Part shown: positions 6,439 through 13,847 of the stretch, one piece after another | How positions within the stretch are numbered: position 1 is the stretch's first letter | Layout of the letters: each line of letters begins with the position of its first letter | From: JAKJEP01 sp964580995 | Lineage (GTDB): Bacteria > Planctomycetota > Phycisphaerae > Sedimentisphaerales > SM23-30 | Reading direction: 5' to 3' | Length of the DNA stretch: 13,847 nucleotides | Assembly: GCA_964580995.1 (NCBI GenBank) | Contig: CAZOMV010000130.1 | Coordinates: 1-13,847 of the forward strand | Made by a program: the position numbers and the translations under genes | The notes under the pieces: generated by a model | What the model was told of the DNA's origin: nothing | What the model saw: only the letters and a program-made list of their open reading frames with translations | The model's database searches: none

Positions 6439-8403
6439 TTATTTAACTATCTTTTTCGCTGCTTCGGCCACATCTTCTTTGGTTAGGTGGACCATTGCCA
6501 GAATGTCTTCAGGGGTTTTGGCGCTTTTGGGTACGTTTCGTACGAAGAGAGATTGGACCGTGATGCTGGAACCGGCTGCGGCTGTCGCGGCGGTTACTTC
6601 ATCCGCGATGCCGCCGATATAGTTGTCCTCGACCACCAGAATCCTGCTGCTGCATTTTTTCGCTTCCTGTAGAATGCCGTCTGTCTTTAGCGGCATGGAA
6701 TAGGCGTCGATCAGACTGGCGGAAATGCCGGTTTTTTTCAGAATCTCCAGGGCCTGATTGGCAACAAATACCATGTATCCGCTGGCGACTATCAACAGAT
6801 CCTTGCCCTGAGCGAGTTGTTTGAAACCGCCCAGCTCAAATGTTTCGTTTTCGCTATAAAGCATGGGAACATCCGGTCGCTGGGTTCGCATATAGCAGAG
6901 GCCCTGAATATTGGCCATCAATTCTGTCAGCTTGAACGCACTGACAGCATCAGACGGGCAGAATACGTGAATGGCTGGCGAGCCGTTTTTGTTTTTGGCG
7001 TGGGCAAACGAACGCATAAAGGCCAGGTCCGGCAGCCCCATCTGGCTAGGCCCGTCGGCAGCCAGGGATACTCCGGAATGCGATCCGCTCAGTTTGATGT
7101 TGGAGTTGGTAATCACAGCCATTTCGATCTGGTCATACCCACGAACGAGGAATTTGGCGAAGCTGGAGGCAAAGGGGATTTTGCCCGCCGCCGCCAGGCC
7201 CGCCGCTACGGAAATCATGTTCTGTTCGGCGATTTTGGCCTCAAAATAGCGCTGCGGGTATTTCGCGGCGAAAAGATTGGCGAAGGTGGAACCCTGTACA
7301 TCGCCGTCCAGGGCGACGATACGGTCGCTGGCGGCGCCCAGGGCCGCCAGGGCCACGCCATAGGCCTGCCGTGTAGAGAACGATTTGGATTCCACTTTCT
7401 TGGCCAGCCCCACATCCGCCGCTGCCTTGGAGAACGAACCGGCAGAAATCGGTGCGGCTTTTTTACAACAGCAGGGCGCCTTCGGAACTATTATTTCAGA
7501 ATGGGAGCCGCAACCGCCGCCGCAACCGCAACTTTGTTCCTCAGCGATCCCCAGCTTGGCGGAAATGGCATCCAAGTCCGCCAGGGCCTGGTCCACCTGA
7601 TTGATCGAAAGCGGTTTGCCGTGATAATTTTTACTTTGCAGCTCATTGCTGCCCCAACCTTTGATGGTTTTGGCGACGATGGCGATGGGTTTGTCGGCTG
7701 GTTCCGCGTTCAAAGCCCCGAACACATCATTCCAGTTGTGGCCGTCAATCACCTTGACCGCACAGCCGAAGGCTTCCAGTTTCTTGACCAGGCAATCCGC
7801 CGACTGTTGCTTCGAGACATAATCGCTTTGCCCTTGGCCATTGCAGTTAAAGATGATGCGAACATTGGTCAGCTTATGATCGACAATGTAATCGACCGCT
7901 TCCCAGATTTGCCCTTCACGGCTTTCCCCATCGCCGATGATGCAATAGATTTTTTTGTCGGAACCATCCAGTTTCGCCGCACAGGCCAAACCCGCCGCTA
8001 CGGAAAGCCCCTGCCCCAGCGAACCGGTCGCCGCATCGAAAAACGGAAAGCCCATCGCCGGATTCGGATGTCCGTCCAGCACACTATTGCCCTCCCGCAG
8101 AGTCAGGGCGTCGTCAAATTTCAGGGTAATCGGCTGATCTTTCGTCCCCGCCACCCCGCCCAACTCGCAATAAGCCGCGTAAATGACCGGCACCGCATGC
8201 CCTTCCGACAGAATCAGCCGGTCAGATGCACAATTCCAGGGATTTTTCGGATCATACCGCATGATTTTATACATCAGGGCGGTGGTGATATGAACCAGCG
8301 ACAGGGCACTGGAGGGGTGTCCGCTGCCCGCTTCCGTGCACATTCTGATAATCTGCCTGCTTAACTTTATAACCTTGCTATCTAAATACTTATAATCAGC
8401 CAT
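6439..8403 (-). CDS. tkt: Transketolase with a cysteine-rich linker
   Basis: A 654-residue cytosolic, thiamine-diphosphate-dependent enzyme that moves two-carbon ketol units between sugar phosphates in the pentose phosphate pathway. The N-terminal diphosphate-binding domain has GSGHPSS at 26-32 and the metal motif GDGESREG at 157-164 with N188. The pyrimidine domain has catalytic E393 in IAEQNM, followed by DGPSQMGLPDL (450-460). A C-terminal transketolase domain follows from about 530. The sequence resembles the shorter, animal/archaeal-type transketolases more than the longer E. coli form. The linker between the first two domains (about 290-340) carries C292, C294, C298, C311, C312 and C313, which is unusual. 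ATG 8403 is chosen because CAGGAG lies just upstream and the conserved fold begins there; an upstream in-frame start would add about 40 unrelated residues. It is a monocistronic gene, divergent from the efflux operon. Confidence 0.95.
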   Translation of the reverse strand: MADYKYLDSKVIKLSRQIIRMCTEAGSGHPSSALSLVHITTALMYKIMRYDPKNPWNCASDRLILSEGHAVPVIYAAYCELGGVAGTKDQPITLKFDDALTLREGNSVLDGHPNPAMGFPFFDAATGSLGQGLSVAAGLACAAKLDGSDKKIYCIIGDGESREGQIWEAVDYIVDHKLTNVRIIFNCNGQGQSDYVSKQQSADCLVKKLEAFGCAVKVIDGHNWNDVFGALNAEPADKPIAIVAKTIKGWGSNELQSKNYHGKPLSINQVDQALADLDAISAKLGIAEEQSCGCGGGCGSHSEIIVPKAPCCCKKAAPISAGSFSKAAADVGLAKKVESKSFSTRQAYGVALAALGAASDRIVALDGDVQGSTFANLFAAKYPQRYFEAKIAEQNMISVAAGLAAAGKIPFASSFAKFLVRGYDQIEMAVITNSNIKLSGSHSGVSLAADGPSQMGLPDLAFMRSFAHAKNKNGSPAIHVFCPSDAVSAFKLTELMANIQGLCYMRTQRPDVPMLYSENETFELGGFKQLAQGKDLLIVASGYMVFVANQALEILKKTGISASLIDAYSMPLKTDGILQEAKKCSSRILVVEDNYIGGIADEVTAATAAAGSSITVQSLFVRNVPKSAKTPEDILAMVHLTKEDVAEAAKKIVK

Positions 8404-8461
8404 GCTTTTAAACTCCTGTTCATCATATCTTTCTATCAAGTTAAAAATCCATAAATGGAAT

Positions 8462-8506
8462 AATCTAGCAAAATTGCGATAGTGAAGCAAGTGATAAAAT
8501 GTGATA
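8462..8506 (-). promoter_or_regulatory. Candidate transketolase promoter with upstream TATCAC repeats
   Basis: On the minus strand TTGCTT (8490-8485) and TAGATT (8467-8462) are 17 bases apart, with TGC directly before the second hexamer (extended -10). The hexamers match consensus at 3 and 4 of 6 positions. Directly upstream of the -35, TATCAC occurs twice (8506-8501 and 8496-8491), exactly ten bases apart. This looks like a tandem half-site for a regulator on one face of the helix. The predicted leader is about 50 bases. Confidence 0.35.
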
Positions 8507-8541
8507 GTCAATATACCCCTCAAGAAAATCGGACAAAGAAC

Positions 8542-8591
8542 GGGCTGCAGGTTTTCAAAAATTCAAAACTCAGCCCCTATTGAAAATGGGG
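8542..8591 (+). other. Two mutually exclusive hairpins upstream of the efflux operon
   Basis: GGGCTG (8542-8547) pairs with CAGCCC (8571-8576), supported by an inner GTTTT/AAAAC stem (8551-8555 with 8565-8569). Alternatively CCCC (8574-8577) with ATT pairs with AATGGGG (8585-8591). The two folds share bases 8574-8576 and cannot coexist. They lie about 80-130 bases before the first gene of the operon. Whether this region is transcribed is unknown, since no good plus-strand promoter was identified. The rest of 8404-8671 is AT-rich. Confidence 0.3.
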
Positions 8592-8671
8592 AAATTTCCT
8601 GTAACTGCTATACAAAAATTACGTATAAGTTTTTAGTAGATAATAGAATAAAATTTTAGATAATATATGCC

Positions 8672-10285
8672 ATGAAAATGCTGGGTAGATTTACAACAAA
8701 AAGTTATGGTTGGGGATGGTTTTTGGGATTATGGTTGGTTCTATGGATGGTGGGGGGGTGTTCACCCGATCATTATAAGCAGGATGCAGATAAGGAAGTT
8801 TATCAGATAATCGACGAAAAATGGCAGGACAAATTCCCCAGCCAAACCAATTATAAAATTAGCGATGTTCCGCCTTCGCCCAACGATGTCAATCCTGCTG
8901 AATATCTGCCTGGCGGGGAAATCAGCCTGACCGCGGCGGTAGCCCTGGCTACGGCCCAAAATCGCATTTATCAAACGCAAAAAGAGGACCTTTATCTTCA
9001 GGCACTGCGATTGACCCTGGCTCGCCATGAATTCAATCCCCAGTTTTTCGGGATACTGGGGGGCCGGTATAACCGGAATGCCGCGGACGAGTCGGTTTCG
9101 GCCTCCAGTGAATTTGGCCTCAATCAATTGCTGGCCGAGGGGGCCAATATCAGTGTCAGCATTGCCAATGACTGGCTTCGGTTTCTGACGGGGGATCCAC
9201 GCCGGTCGCTAGGTTCACTTTTAACCGCCAGTTTCACCCAGCCGTTATTGCGGGGTGCTGGTCGGGAGATCGTTCAGGAAAATCTGACCCAGTCGGAGCG
9301 GGACACCCTGTACGAATTGCGGTCCTTCAATCGCTTTCGCAAAACCTTTGTGGTTTCCATTATCAATGATTATTTCTCGGTTTTGGAGGCCTTGGATCAG
9401 GTGGAAAACGCCAAAAACAATTATCAGCGTCTGACCGTAGCCTATGAGCAGTTGAAAATGCTCGGCGAAGCGGGCCGGCAGAAACCGTTTGAAGTGGACC
9501 AGGCCGAACAGTCGAAATTGGCCGCCTGGGACAATTATGTCAGCACCCAGGAAAGTTATAAACAGGTGCTCGATCAGTTCAAGATCCGGCTGGCTCTGCC
9601 CACCGATGCGGAAGTGTCTCTGGATCCCAATGAACTGCGTGCATTGGAAAGCCAGGATATTTCCGAGCCGAACTATCCCCTGACCGAGGCGATGGACCAA
9701 GCCTTGCAGGAACGTTTGGACTTGGCCAATAGCCGGGATCAGGTTGCCGATGCCGAACGAAAGGTCCAGGTGGCAAAAAATAATCTGGCCGCCGCCCTGA
9801 ATCTGGTCGGATCCGCCAATGTGAATTCCACCGAACCGACCAGTCTGGAGCGGCTTCGGTTCCATGAGGGTGATTATTCGCTGGGGCTGGATATGGATTT
9901 GCCGCTGGAACGCAAGGCGGAGCGCAACGCCTATCGCACCGCGCTGATCACCGTATCCCGGCAGCAACGGGCCTATGAGCTGGGGATCGATGAAGTCAAA
10001 CTGAGCGTCCGGCAGGCCTACCGGGACCTGCGGGAAGCGGCTTCCCGGTACAAAATTCAGCAGTTGAGCATGGATCTGGCCCACAAACGGGTCGAAAGCA
10101 CCACCATGCTGGTGGACGCCGGTCGGGCCACCACCCGTGACCTGCTCGATTCCAACCGGGCCTTATTAGATGCCCAGAATGCCCGGACTGCGGCGCTGGT
10201 GGCTTATACCATTGCCAAACTCAACTTTTTCCTGAATATTGAAATCCTACAGGTTCAGCCGGATGGCATGTGGAGCATACCATGA
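8672..10285 (+). CDS. TolC-like outer-membrane efflux lipoprotein
   Basis: A 537-residue member of the outer membrane factor (TolC/OEP) family, forming the outer-membrane channel and periplasmic tunnel of a tripartite exporter. The N-terminus is a lipoprotein signal: basic start, hydrophobic core (14-27), then lipobox VGGC with the lipidated cysteine at C30. Two OEP repeats follow, about 65-300 and 330-530. Both are rich in heptad-like helices; the second contains SVRQAYRDLREAASRY and a segment ending VDAGRATTRDLLDSNRALL, typical of the family. The ATG at 8672 has no recognisable Shine-Dalgarno sequence; an ATG at 8678 is an alternative. It is the first gene of the efflux operon, and its TGA overlaps the next ATG by four bases. 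The exported substrate cannot be inferred. Confidence 0.9.
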   Translation: MKMLGRFTTKSYGWGWFLGLWLVLWMVGGCSPDHYKQDADKEVYQIIDEKWQDKFPSQTNYKISDVPPSPNDVNPAEYLPGGEISLTAAVALATAQNRIYQTQKEDLYLQALRLTLARHEFNPQFFGILGGRYNRNAADESVSASSEFGLNQLLAEGANISVSIANDWLRFLTGDPRRSLGSLLTASFTQPLLRGAGREIVQENLTQSERDTLYELRSFNRFRKTFVVSIINDYFSVLEALDQVENAKNNYQRLTVAYEQLKMLGEAGRQKPFEVDQAEQSKLAAWDNYVSTQESYKQVLDQFKIRLALPTDAEVSLDPNELRALESQDISEPNYPLTEAMDQALQERLDLANSRDQVADAERKVQVAKNNLAAALNLVGSANVNSTEPTSLERLRFHEGDYSLGLDMDLPLERKAERNAYRTALITVSRQQRAYELGIDEVKLSVRQAYRDLREAASRYKIQQLSMDLAHKRVESTTMLVDAGRATTRDLLDSNRALLDAQNARTAALVAYTIAKLNFFLNIEILQVQPDGMWSIP

Positions 10286-11940
10286 TAAATAAAAAGAAAA
10301 ATCCCATCAAAATATTCTGGACAGTACTGATTTTTGTGGTGCTGATCGCCGTGGTGGCGGGCTTATTCTGGCTGTGGCTCAAACCCTCTCAGCTTACCAG
10401 ACCCAACCTGTCTGCCGCCGTTTATACCGTCAATCGCGGGCCGCTGGTGGTGAGCGTGACCGAAAGCGGCAATATCAAGGCGCTGAATGCAGTCGATATC
10501 AAGTCGGAAGTGGAAGGCCAGACGACTATCATCAGTATTGTCGATGAGGGAACGATTCTCACTCAGGAAGATGTGGATAAAGGCAAGGTCTTGGTTGAAC
10601 TGGATTCGTCCGACATCAAGGAACGTTTAACCCAACAACAAATCACCTTTGCCTCCGCCGAGGCCAGTTTCACCGAGGCCAAAGAGTCCTATGAAATCCA
10701 GATCAAGCAGAATGAAAGTGACATCAAGGCCGCCGAACTAAAAGTCAAATTTGCCCAGATGGATTTGGAGAAGTATCTGGGGGAACCGGTGGTTCGAAAG
10801 CTGATCGAAACCGATCAGGAGAACACTGGTTCCGGGATTGATGTCGCCTCGCTTCTGCAGGATCCCAACCAGTTGGGAGGAGGGGCCAAGCAGAGTATTC
10901 GGGATTTGGAAGCGGACATCGGGCTGAAACAGGCGGAACTCCTCCAGGCCCGGGAACGGCTGGATTGGACCCAGAAATTGAGCAAAAAAGACTATGTCTC
11001 CGGTGATGAATTGAAAACCGATGAACTGAATGTGGAACGGAAAGAAATCGACTTGGAAAAGTCGCTCACCGCCCGTGAATTGTTCGAGCAATATGATTTT
11101 GCCAAGGAATCCGAAAAGCTTCTCAGCGATTATCAGGAGTCGCTGCGGGAAATGGAACGGCGGGAGGCGGAGGCCCGTTCCAAATTGGCCCAGGCGGAGG
11201 CCCGGTTAAAAAGCAATCAGGCCACCTATCAACTTCAGCAGGAACGGCTGGAAAAACTGAACAAACAATTGGCCGGCTGCGTTATCAAGGCGCCATCGCC
11301 CGGTATGGTCGTCTATGAGACGGACAGCAATCCCTTCGGAGGATCCCGTACCCTGATTGAACCCGGCGCCACGATTCGCGAACGGCAGAAGATCATGTCG
11401 CTGCCCAATACCGCCGAGATGGGGGTGGAGGTGAAGGTGCATGAAACCTGGATGGCCAGGATCAAGCCCGGTCAGGAGGCGCGAATCTCTGTTGATGCCT
11501 TTCCCAATCAGAAATTTAGCGGAAAGGTGCTGAAGATTGCGATGGTGCCGGATCAGCAGAATTTCTTTTTGAATCCGGATTTGAAAGTGTATTCGACGGA
11601 ATTGACGATTACGGGGCGGTATGATTTCCTCAAAACGGGCATGTCCGCCAAGGTGGAGATTGTTGTGGAGGAGTTGAATGATGTGATGTATGTGCCGGTG
11701 CAGGCGGTGGCCAACCGGGAAGGGAAAAAACTATGTTACCTGTTGGCTGGCAAGGATATACAGCCACAGGAGGTACAGACCGGTGCTTTTAACGAGAACT
11801 ATATTCAGGTAACCGAAGGATTGGAACCCGGCCAGATGATCTCTCTGACGCCGCCGGAGATAACCGCCCCTGGGGCCGCCGATGCGGGTCAAACTCCCGC
11901 GAAAAACGAAGCCCCGCCCGGCCCGCCGCCGGCCCCATAG
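10282..11940 (+). CDS. MacA/HlyD-type periplasmic adaptor protein
   Basis: A 552-residue membrane fusion protein linking the inner-membrane ABC transporter to the outer-membrane channel. One membrane anchor spans about 11-34 after a lysine-rich start, placing the rest in the periplasm. The lipoyl/barrel halves are around 55-110 and 330-375 (CVIKAPSPGMV). Between them lies a long coiled-coil hairpin (115-330) rich in Glu, Lys, Gln and Ala. Beta-barrel and membrane-proximal domains follow (380-525), then a proline-rich tail (PPGPPPAP). It is much longer than E. coli MacA (371 residues), mainly because of the coiled coil, which includes a non-helical stretch at about 166-205. The ATG at 10282 overlaps the tolC-like stop (ATGA) and has GGAG six bases upstream; the in-frame GTG at 10270 is less likely. 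Confidence 0.9.
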   Translation: MINKKKNPIKIFWTVLIFVVLIAVVAGLFWLWLKPSQLTRPNLSAAVYTVNRGPLVVSVTESGNIKALNAVDIKSEVEGQTTIISIVDEGTILTQEDVDKGKVLVELDSSDIKERLTQQQITFASAEASFTEAKESYEIQIKQNESDIKAAELKVKFAQMDLEKYLGEPVVRKLIETDQENTGSGIDVASLLQDPNQLGGGAKQSIRDLEADIGLKQAELLQARERLDWTQKLSKKDYVSGDELKTDELNVERKEIDLEKSLTARELFEQYDFAKESEKLLSDYQESLREMERREAEARSKLAQAEARLKSNQATYQLQQERLEKLNKQLAGCVIKAPSPGMVVYETDSNPFGGSRTLIEPGATIRERQKIMSLPNTAEMGVEVKVHETWMARIKPGQEARISVDAFPNQKFSGKVLKIAMVPDQQNFFLNPDLKVYSTELTITGRYDFLKTGMSAKVEIVVEELNDVMYVPVQAVANREGKKLCYLLAGKDIQPQEVQTGAFNENYIQVTEGLEPGQMISLTPPEITAPGAADAGQTPAKNEAPPGPPPAP

Positions 11941-11990
11941 CAATGCGTAAATTGGGCTGCCCAAAACACCCGCTTTGAAACCGGATTTTT

Positions 11991-12683
11991 ATGTCGATAG
12001 TAGTAACGGAAAACCTTTGTAAGTCGTATCAGATGGGTGTGCAGGAGTTACATGCCCTGCGGAACCTAGACCTGAGCATTGAGCCGGGCCAGTATGTCGC
12101 GATTATGGGTCCCAGCGGATCAGGTAAATCGACTCTGCTGAATTTGCTGGGCTGCCTCGACCAGCCGACCAGCGGACGGTATTTCCTGGGCGGGGAAGAT
12201 GTCTCACAAATGAATGATGACGAACTTTCGTACGTGCGGGGCATGAAAATCGGCTTCATTTTCCAGTCCTATAACCTGATTGCCCAGTTGAATGTGATCG
12301 AAAATATCGAAGTCCCGATGTTTTATCAGGGGATCCGGGAAAAACAAAGTGTCAGCCGGGCCCAGGAACTGGCGGAAATGGTCGGTCTGGGCGATCGGCT
12401 GACGCACCGGCCGACCGAACTGAGCGGCGGCCAGCAGCAGCGGGTGGCGATCGCCCGGGCGCTGGGAAACGATCCGCTGATCCTGCTGGCTGATGAGCCG
12501 ACGGGAAATCTCGATACCAAAAGCGGCACTGAGATCCTGCAGATTCTCGATCAACTGCACCAGCGGGGCAAAACCCTGATCGTCATTACCCATGACCCGC
12601 ACGTAGCGGCCCGTGCCCAGCGGGTCATTCATCTGCTGGACGGCCGAATTGATCGGGAAGTATTGAATGGAAATGGTTTATGA
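11991..12683 (+). CDS. MacB/LolD-type ABC transporter ATP-binding protein
   Basis: A 230-residue nucleotide-binding subunit that powers the adjacent permease. Walker A is GPSGSGKST at 40-48, the Q-loop glutamine is Q92, the signature is LSGGQQQRVAIARAL at 144-158, and Walker B is LILLADEP at 163-170 with catalytic E169. The D-loop follows (GNLD), and the switch histidine is H201. Length and motifs fit the MacB/LolD/FtsE class. E. coli MacB fuses ATPase and permease; here they are separate genes, as in LolCDE or YknXYZ. The gene starts 50 bases after the adaptor gene, the only non-overlapping junction of the operon, and no Shine-Dalgarno sequence is visible before the ATG. Its TGA overlaps the permease ATG by four bases. 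Confidence 0.95.
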   Translation: MSIVVTENLCKSYQMGVQELHALRNLDLSIEPGQYVAIMGPSGSGKSTLLNLLGCLDQPTSGRYFLGGEDVSQMNDDELSYVRGMKIGFIFQSYNLIAQLNVIENIEVPMFYQGIREKQSVSRAQELAEMVGLGDRLTHRPTELSGGQQQRVAIARALGNDPLILLADEPTGNLDTKSGTEILQILDQLHQRGKTLIVITHDPHVAARAQRVIHLLDGRIDREVLNGNGL

Positions 12684-13847
12684 ACTGGTTTCGCATAAAA
12701 AGCATTCTTAAGCTGGGGGCCAAAAGCCTCTGGATGCACCGCCTGCGTTCGATGCTGACGACCCTGGGGATTATTTTCGGCGTCTGTTCCGTGGTGGCCA
12801 TGCTGGCCATCGGCGAAGGGGCCAGCCAGCAGGCCCAGCAGCAGATCGAGCGGCTCGGCAGCACCAACATTATCATCAATACTGTCAAGCCTCCCGAACA
12901 GCAGGTGGCCAGCGGCACCACCAGCCGGATGAATGAATATGGGCTGACCTATACCGACGCGGAGCGGTTTCATGCCACCATTCCCAATGCTCAGGTCATT
13001 GTGCCTTTGCGGCAGATCAACCAGGAAGCCTGGTATCGCAACCGCAAAGTTGCCATTGATGCGATTGGGACGGTTCCCTGGTATCCGGAAATCGCTTCCC
13101 TGGTGGTGGTTCGGGGGCGATTCCTCAGCGATGTGGATATGAAATATCAGCAGGGCGTGTGTGTGGTGGACCGGCAGGTGGTGAAGCAGCTTTTTGTTTT
13201 TGACGATCCGATTGGCCAGGATGTGAAAATCAAGGGAGACTATTACCGGGTGGTGGGGGTGGTTTCCGCTACGGCTGGGGCGGAGGCGGCGGAGCAGATG
13301 GAGCAGGCGGCGGCATCAGGCCCCGCGGATAAAGGCGGGGTGGCCGGGCGGATTTATATTCCGATCACCACGGTGAAGAGCCGGTTTGGGGAGGTAAAGA
13401 TACAGATGGGGGGCAGCGGGGCACAGATTGAAAAGGTGCAGTTACAGCAGATTACCGTCAAGGTGCAGTCGTCCGATCAAGTCCTGGTAACCCGGGAAAT
13501 TCTCAGCCGGCTGCTGGGCAAGTTCCACAAAAAGCAGGATTACCAGATCGTGGTGCCGCTGGAGTTGCTGCAGCAGGCGGCGCGGACCAAGCGGATTTTC
13601 AGTATTGTTCTGGGGTCAATTGCGGCTATCTCTTTGCTGGTGGGTGGGATAGGGATTATGAATATCATGCTGGCGACTGTGAACGAACGGACCCGGGAGA
13701 TCGGCATCCGGCGGGCACTGGGGGCGAAAACGAAGGATATTATCGTGCAGTTCCTTTCGGAAACGGTGCGGCTGAAGCTGAGGGGGTGGGCCCTGGGGAT
13801 TGTCCGGGGTTCGATATTTCCGTATCTGGTATCAAACTTCGGGAATA
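12680..13847 (+). CDS. MacB-type ABC transporter permease (partial, cut by window end)
   Basis: The frame is open from the ATG at 12680 to the window end: 389 codons with no stop. Residues 1-20 are cytoplasmic, and the first membrane segment is about 25-45 (LTTLGIIFGVCSVVAMLAIGEGA). Residues 46-300 form the periplasmic MacB_PCD domain. The second membrane segment is about 308-333 (VGGIGIMNIML), followed by the coupling motif NERTREIGIRRALGAK at 335-350, typical of FtsX-like permeases. About 15-30 more residues would be expected for the remaining membrane segments and C-terminus. Residues 198-222 are an Ala/Glu/Gly-rich low-complexity insertion in the periplasmic domain. The predicted third segment (361-385) contains R364, K366, R368 and R376, which is unexpected in a membrane helix. 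It overlaps the ATPase stop by ATGA. Confidence 0.93.
   Translation, partial: MNWFRIKSILKLGAKSLWMHRLRSMLTTLGIIFGVCSVVAMLAIGEGASQQAQQQIERLGSTNIIINTVKPPEQQVASGTTSRMNEYGLTYTDAERFHATIPNAQVIVPLRQINQEAWYRNRKVAIDAIGTVPWYPEIASLVVVRGRFLSDVDMKYQQGVCVVDRQVVKQLFVFDDPIGQDVKIKGDYYRVVGVVSATAGAEAAEQMEQAAASGPADKGGVAGRIYIPITTVKSRFGEVKIQMGGSGAQIEKVQLQQITVKVQSSDQVLVTREILSRLLGKFHKKQDYQIVVPLELLQQAARTKRIFSIVLGSIAAISLLVGGIGIMNIMLATVNERTREIGIRRALGAKTKDIIVQFLSETVRLKLRGWALGIVRGSIFPYLVSNFGN

Noticed and set aside
6817..8364. A 515-codon plus-strand ORF antisense to transketolase
   Set aside because: The transketolase reading has all catalytic motifs. The antisense ORF is a shadow from codon bias and has no family features.
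9245..10084. A 279-codon minus-strand ORF inside the tolC-like gene
   Set aside because: It is a shadow of a clearly supported OMF gene and lacks any recognisable domain.

Overview
This window appears to come from a Gram-negative, probably flagellated bacterium of moderate GC content. The Gram-negative call rests on a TolC-type outer-membrane lipoprotein with its periplasmic adaptor. The flagellar hint is a near-consensus sigma-28 (FliA) promoter at 145-171. The style of the lipoprotein TolC, the split MacB-like transporter, the uncharacterised glycoside-hydrolase-like barrel protein and the REC-HDOD protein together suggest the Planctomycetota/PVC group. That placement is inference from family resemblance and could not be tested here.

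Layout. Positions 1-61 hold what may be the last codons of an upstream gene. Positions 62-585 hold no convincing gene, but do hold a sigma-28 promoter, a CRP/FNR-like palindrome and a stable inverted repeat. They lead into a 702-residue REC-HDOD response regulator (586-2694). Convergent to it on the minus strand is a translation pair, rpmE (ribosomal protein bL31) then prfA (release factor 1), with an intrinsic terminator squeezed between them. A divergent plus-strand gene (4447-6300) encodes a 617-residue TIM-barrel, glycoside-hydrolase-like protein of unknown substrate. A bidirectional terminator separates it from a convergent transketolase (6439-8403, minus) that carries an unusual cysteine-rich linker. 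From 8672 to the right edge runs a four-gene plus-strand operon: TolC-like lipoprotein, MacA-like adaptor, MacB-type ATPase, and a MacB-type permease cut by the window end.

How the genes work together. The last four genes form one tripartite ABC efflux or export machine: ATPase and permease at the inner membrane, adaptor across the periplasm, and OMF channel in the outer membrane. Two of the three junctions overlap by four bases (ATGA). The other genes are housekeeping (translation termination, ribosome, pentose phosphate pathway) or signalling. No mobile element, CRISPR array, rRNA or tRNA was seen.

The points most worth checking are these: the rpmE-terminator-prfA junction, where UAG readthrough would carry ribosomes through the terminator to a UGA two bases before the RF1 start; the cysteine-rich insert in transketolase; and a degenerate second receiver domain at the C-terminus of the REC-HDOD protein.
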